A stretch of 10,613 nt of DNA from Lunasporangiospora selenospora (lineage: Eukaryota; Mortierellomycota; Mortierellomycetes; Mortierellales; Mortierellaceae). The notes beneath the pieces were generated by a model. The model ran no database searches. It saw only the letters and a program-made list of their open reading frames with translations, and was not told the origin of the DNA. Both the position numbers and the translations under genes were made by a program. The DNA is taken from positions 1 through 10,613 of the forward strand of contig JAABOA010000927.1 of assembly GCA_015680635.1 (NCBI GenBank). The letters run 5' to 3'. Each line of letters starts with the position of its first letter. Positions within the stretch are counted from its first letter, which is position 1. Shown in pieces: positions 8,000 through 10,613 of this stretch.

Positions 8000-9832
8000 C
8001 TATTTATTAAATACTGCTCGCATCTGTTCTATTGGGATCGAGCAGCTATGGTTTGAATCGTGCCAAAAGGCCATCGCCTTGGTCACACCCAAAAAGTGGG
8101 ACAGGCAGCCCAACAACACACACACATGAAAGATCTGGTGTGAGGCACCCTGGGGGACGAATCAAAGTTATGCAGAACGATAATAATAATAAATACGGTT
8201 AGGAGTGGAAAATAATAAAAGAGCAGACGGCTGCATCACAAATCTCTCAACCAACAAAAATGCGTTCCTGAGATACTTACAAAATGGTCGAGTTTGCCAG
8301 GAAAGAAACGTTCAGGAATTCGACTGGCATAGAGCAAGGCCCCAAAGACATAGCATCCGCCCATACAGATCATGTATCTTAGAGAGATAGCCTTGTCCGC
8401 TAGGTGGTACTACATTCGTTGGTTAAAAAAAATGCAAGCAGTGTTAATAATAAATAAAAGGTTGGAGACATTTTAGCACAGCCTGTATCTCGGCGCAGCA
8501 TCCAAAAAGCGATGCAAACGTCTTCTCTTCTTTTTACAGACAAAGGACAAGATATATTGAAACATACTCCGTAGAGTGCCAGTCCATGGAGGGCAGGAAT
8601 GATACCAGAGAGACCCATTGCCAGGAACAAGCTTGAGCGGATCCAACGATACTGAGGTGTCCTAAACTCGGGCCGGACTACAGCCACAATCGTGGCAGCA
8701 CCAAAGATCGAGATCAACGTAGTGTATACGATCTGCCATGTCTTGTAACAGTAGAAACCTAAATAAAAGATCAGAGTGTTCCCATAATAAAAAGAGATGG
8801 TTGAGCTGTTCTGATCCATCAAAAATATGACACGGCCAATCCTATTTGGTTCGTGTAAAATCGATTACATTCCAAAGCCTCTTTTTTTTACCATAAAAGA
8901 TTGCTGGATAAAATGATCCGACAATCAAGAACACGATCCCAACATAGTCGCATCGGTTCCATTGATGAGCTATGGGCTCAGAGTGGCAGGAAAAGGTATG
9001 GAACAGAGCCGACATCGATAGACAAGCTACAGCGCCTGCCATAAAGATATAAAAGACAGCCACGTCTGTCCAACGGATCGTATCCGTCAATCCAATGTAC
9101 TTGAAGTAGACAAGTGGCGAGACGACGATGCAAACAAGTGCTCCAAGGAGGTGTGACCAGATATTGACTGTTGTTGTCGTGTTGTTATTGTTGTCCATAA
9201 CGCAAAAAAAAGGGGGAAAAAAAAAAGGGTACATCCCTTATGTTAGTGTGATCTGGCTTTGCTTTGTCCCATTAGCCACACCCCTTTCATGAACGTGTCC
9301 CTCTTCACATTTGCCCGCTTGGTCTTCAAAAAAGTCCCACACATGCAAGTCATCTGTTTGAAACCCACGCTTGTCCGCATGTCCTCTCTTTCAACAATGC
9401 TTTCCTGCACATACCACTTTCGTTGTGGAGAAATCCCAGAGAGTCAAAACACTTTTTGTAGCTAAATGTCGGGCGGCGGTATCCTGTCAAGATGGCAGGG
9501 TTGTCTTGGAGCCAGGTTGGTAGCTCCGTCCAAGTGCAGAGAGGCCCAAGATTTCTTGTCTGGATCAACGGCTCGCTCTCTTGTTCAGACGATTGTCCAC
9601 TTGTATTAGTACGATTGCCAACATTGGATGCACCCATCGATGCAGATGACGATCCTGATTTTGACTCTTTTGGAGTGAGTGTATAGATCGGACTTGCTCC
9701 TTGGCGTGAAGGATAATCGTGCCCAGTTGTGGTGGACGTAGGACAGGTAGAGTCTTTAGAAGAGGAAGGGTCGGAAGTGGAGTCCTTGTTGGGTGCTGAG
9801 GATCGAGCTCGCATTCCTGACGGGTCAGCCAT
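8000..9832 (-). CDS. PAQR family receptor (adiponectin receptor / Izh / hemolysin III-like)
   Basis: This is a seven-pass membrane protein of the ADIPOR/Izh family; members act as zinc-dependent ceramidase-like receptors and, in yeast, affect zinc and sterol homeostasis. Five exons (9832-9415, 9167-8892, 8758-8568, 8409-8281, 8149-8000) encode 387 aa with GT-AG introns and matching phases. Residues 1-88 are a Ser/Thr-rich cytosolic tail. The family entry motif follows: LPTWLQDNPAILTGYRRPT, LHNESVNIWSHLLG. TM2 holds SALFHTFSCHS (H196), TM3 starts with the conserved Asp (D213), the TM6 exit carries ASRIPERFFPG and TM7 has SHQIFHV (H342, H346). His196/342/346 with Asp213 reproduce the zinc site and spacing known for human ADIPOR1 (191/337/341, 208). 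The ATG at 9832 is the first after an in-frame stop. The gene lies upstream of BiP in tandem. Which PAQR subfamily it belongs to, and whether it binds a ligand, cannot be told from sequence. Confidence 0.95.
8003..8008 (-). terminator. AATAAA overlapping the PAQR stop region
   Basis: On the minus strand the last two sense codons, AAT AAA, form a canonical poly(A) signal immediately before the stop TAG. An AATAAG lies about 10 nt further on. If AATAAA is used, cleavage would fall only some 10-30 nt past the stop and the 3' UTR would be very short. Confidence 0.4.
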
Positions 9833-10613
9833 TGATGAAGCTGGGATTATATGTGAGGCCTGGGATGTGCTTGTCGAGGTCTTGCTGGCGTGTGCTATTA
9901 AAGGAGCAGGGGGTATTGAGAGAAAATGAGGTTGAGAAGATGGCTCGTGTCACTGGGTTGAGTGGGATATTACGACGTTATATAGCCTGCAGGAGCAGTG
10001 GAAATGGCGGTTAAGCCAAGCCCTGCCCGCCAAGGCTCAGAAATGGTACCTTGGCGACTCTAGCTATCCGATCTGGGCGGTTGCGGTCGTGAATGGGCAG
10101 AGCGTCCAATCTGTAGAAGAGGAACAAGAAAAACCGATGGGGCAGAGAAGACTGTAAAATTGGCTCAAACGAGCTGAGGAGTTACAGAAATTGGCGGTGA
10201 TTAGCAGCAGCCAGGTCTGGGTGGCAGAGTGAAACGTCTAGTGACGACAAGTCCCAGGCTTGGCGTAGAGAGTAGAGAGAGAGAAAGAGAGCTGCGGTGG
10301 AACAGAAGCGAGATGCAGAGGACAGAAGAAGGTACGGCAATGGGGCGATGCCATGCAATGTCATGACCAATGTGAAATGATTGAGATTGGTAACCTGGAA
10401 TGCGACCGCACAAACTTTATTTCCCCTCTAGGAGCTGTATGCCGCCTGGGCTGAAATTGAATAGACCTCAGGTGGTGAACAAGGGTGGCCCACCAGACCT
10501 CAAGCCTAAAGGCTTCGTTGAGCTGGTTGGGAAGTAAGACGCGGTGGAAGCAACTTCAAGCAGGGAAGTGGGCTGGTCTAAAAGAGTGCGATTTTTTGGA
10601 TTTCCTATACGTA
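9833..10613. other. region without a recognised gene; likely PAQR promoter and leader
   Basis: This 781-bp stretch lies upstream of the PAQR start and runs to the window edge. It contains only short open frames: an ATG-less plus-strand frame at 9936-10157 (73 codons, Trp-rich) and a 45-residue frame at 10400-10537. None matches a family I know. It has an 8-bp inverted repeat at 10028-10056 and less homopolymer sequence than the rest of the window. I see no tRNA, transposon ends or terminal repeats. Confidence 0.5.
10028..10056. repeat. inverted repeat upstream of PAQR
   Basis: CGCCAAGG (10028-10035) and its exact reverse complement CCTTGGCG (10049-10056) are separated by 13 bases. The repeat lies about 200 bp upstream of the PAQR ATG and could be a dimeric regulator site or a small hairpin. 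No factor can be assigned. Confidence 0.6.

Noticed and set aside
7575-8129. 184-codon plus-strand frame with Leu/Ser repeats
   Set aside because: It is driven by the TC microsatellite and is antisense to the last PAQR exon; no family features.
8892-9234. Start of PAQR at MYPFFFPPFF (9234) as a separate short gene
   Set aside because: The upstream exon 9832-9415 supplies the conserved LPTWLQDNPAILTGYRRPT and LHNES segments and joins in phase, so the MYP and MDN starts are in intron 1; only an alternative isoform remains possible.
10400-10537. 45-codon plus-strand frame near the right edge
   Set aside because: Too short, no recognised homology, no flanking signals; the size is within chance expectation.

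Overview
The window looks like a stretch of a fungal nuclear genome. Its genes are single eukaryotic genes broken by short introns (about 70-250 bp) with gta-type donors and T-rich acceptors. It carries an ER Hsp70 ending in HDEL, a TAF6 homologue and a fungal-type PAQR receptor. Frequent homopolymer A/T runs and CT/GA microsatellites, plus several introns per gene, suggest an early-diverging filamentous fungus (Mucoromycota/Mortierellomycota-like) rather than a yeast. That placement is inference. I see no rRNA, tRNA, CRISPR array or recognisable transposon.

Layout, left to right. (1) Positions 65-1503, minus strand: the 5' part (six exons) of a gene I cannot name, with a Pro-rich start, an amphipathic helical stretch and a long beta-rich region; it runs off the left edge. 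(2) A 180-bp divergent intergenic region. (3) Positions 1684-4141, plus strand: TAF6, the histone-fold/HEAT subunit of TFIID and SAGA, in seven exons. Its first intron is best explained as a rare GC-AG intron. (4) Positions 4142-5025: pyrimidine repeats, possible extra TAF6 exons, and the convergent junction with the next gene. (5) Positions 5026-7248, minus strand: BiP/Kar2, complete, two exons, with signal peptide and HDEL. (6) Positions 7249-7999: the BiP promoter, with a TATA-like site, two CCAAT boxes and an ERSE-like arrangement. (7) Positions 8000-9832, minus strand: an adiponectin-receptor/Izh (PAQR) seven-pass membrane protein in five exons, with all zinc ligands present. (8) Positions 9833-10613: no convincing gene; it probably holds the PAQR promoter.

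The genes do not form a functional cluster. They are a basal transcription factor, an ER chaperone and a membrane receptor/ceramidase-like protein, arranged as ordinary neighbours. I find no evidence for an undescribed multi-gene system. The points most worth checking are the GC-AG intron in TAF6, the unidentified leftmost gene, the unresolved TAF6 3' end, the UPR-like promoter elements of BiP, and a possible internal start for a short PAQR isoform. Exon boundaries were derived by hand from reading frame, splice dinucleotides and family alignment from memory; none has been checked against transcripts or databases.
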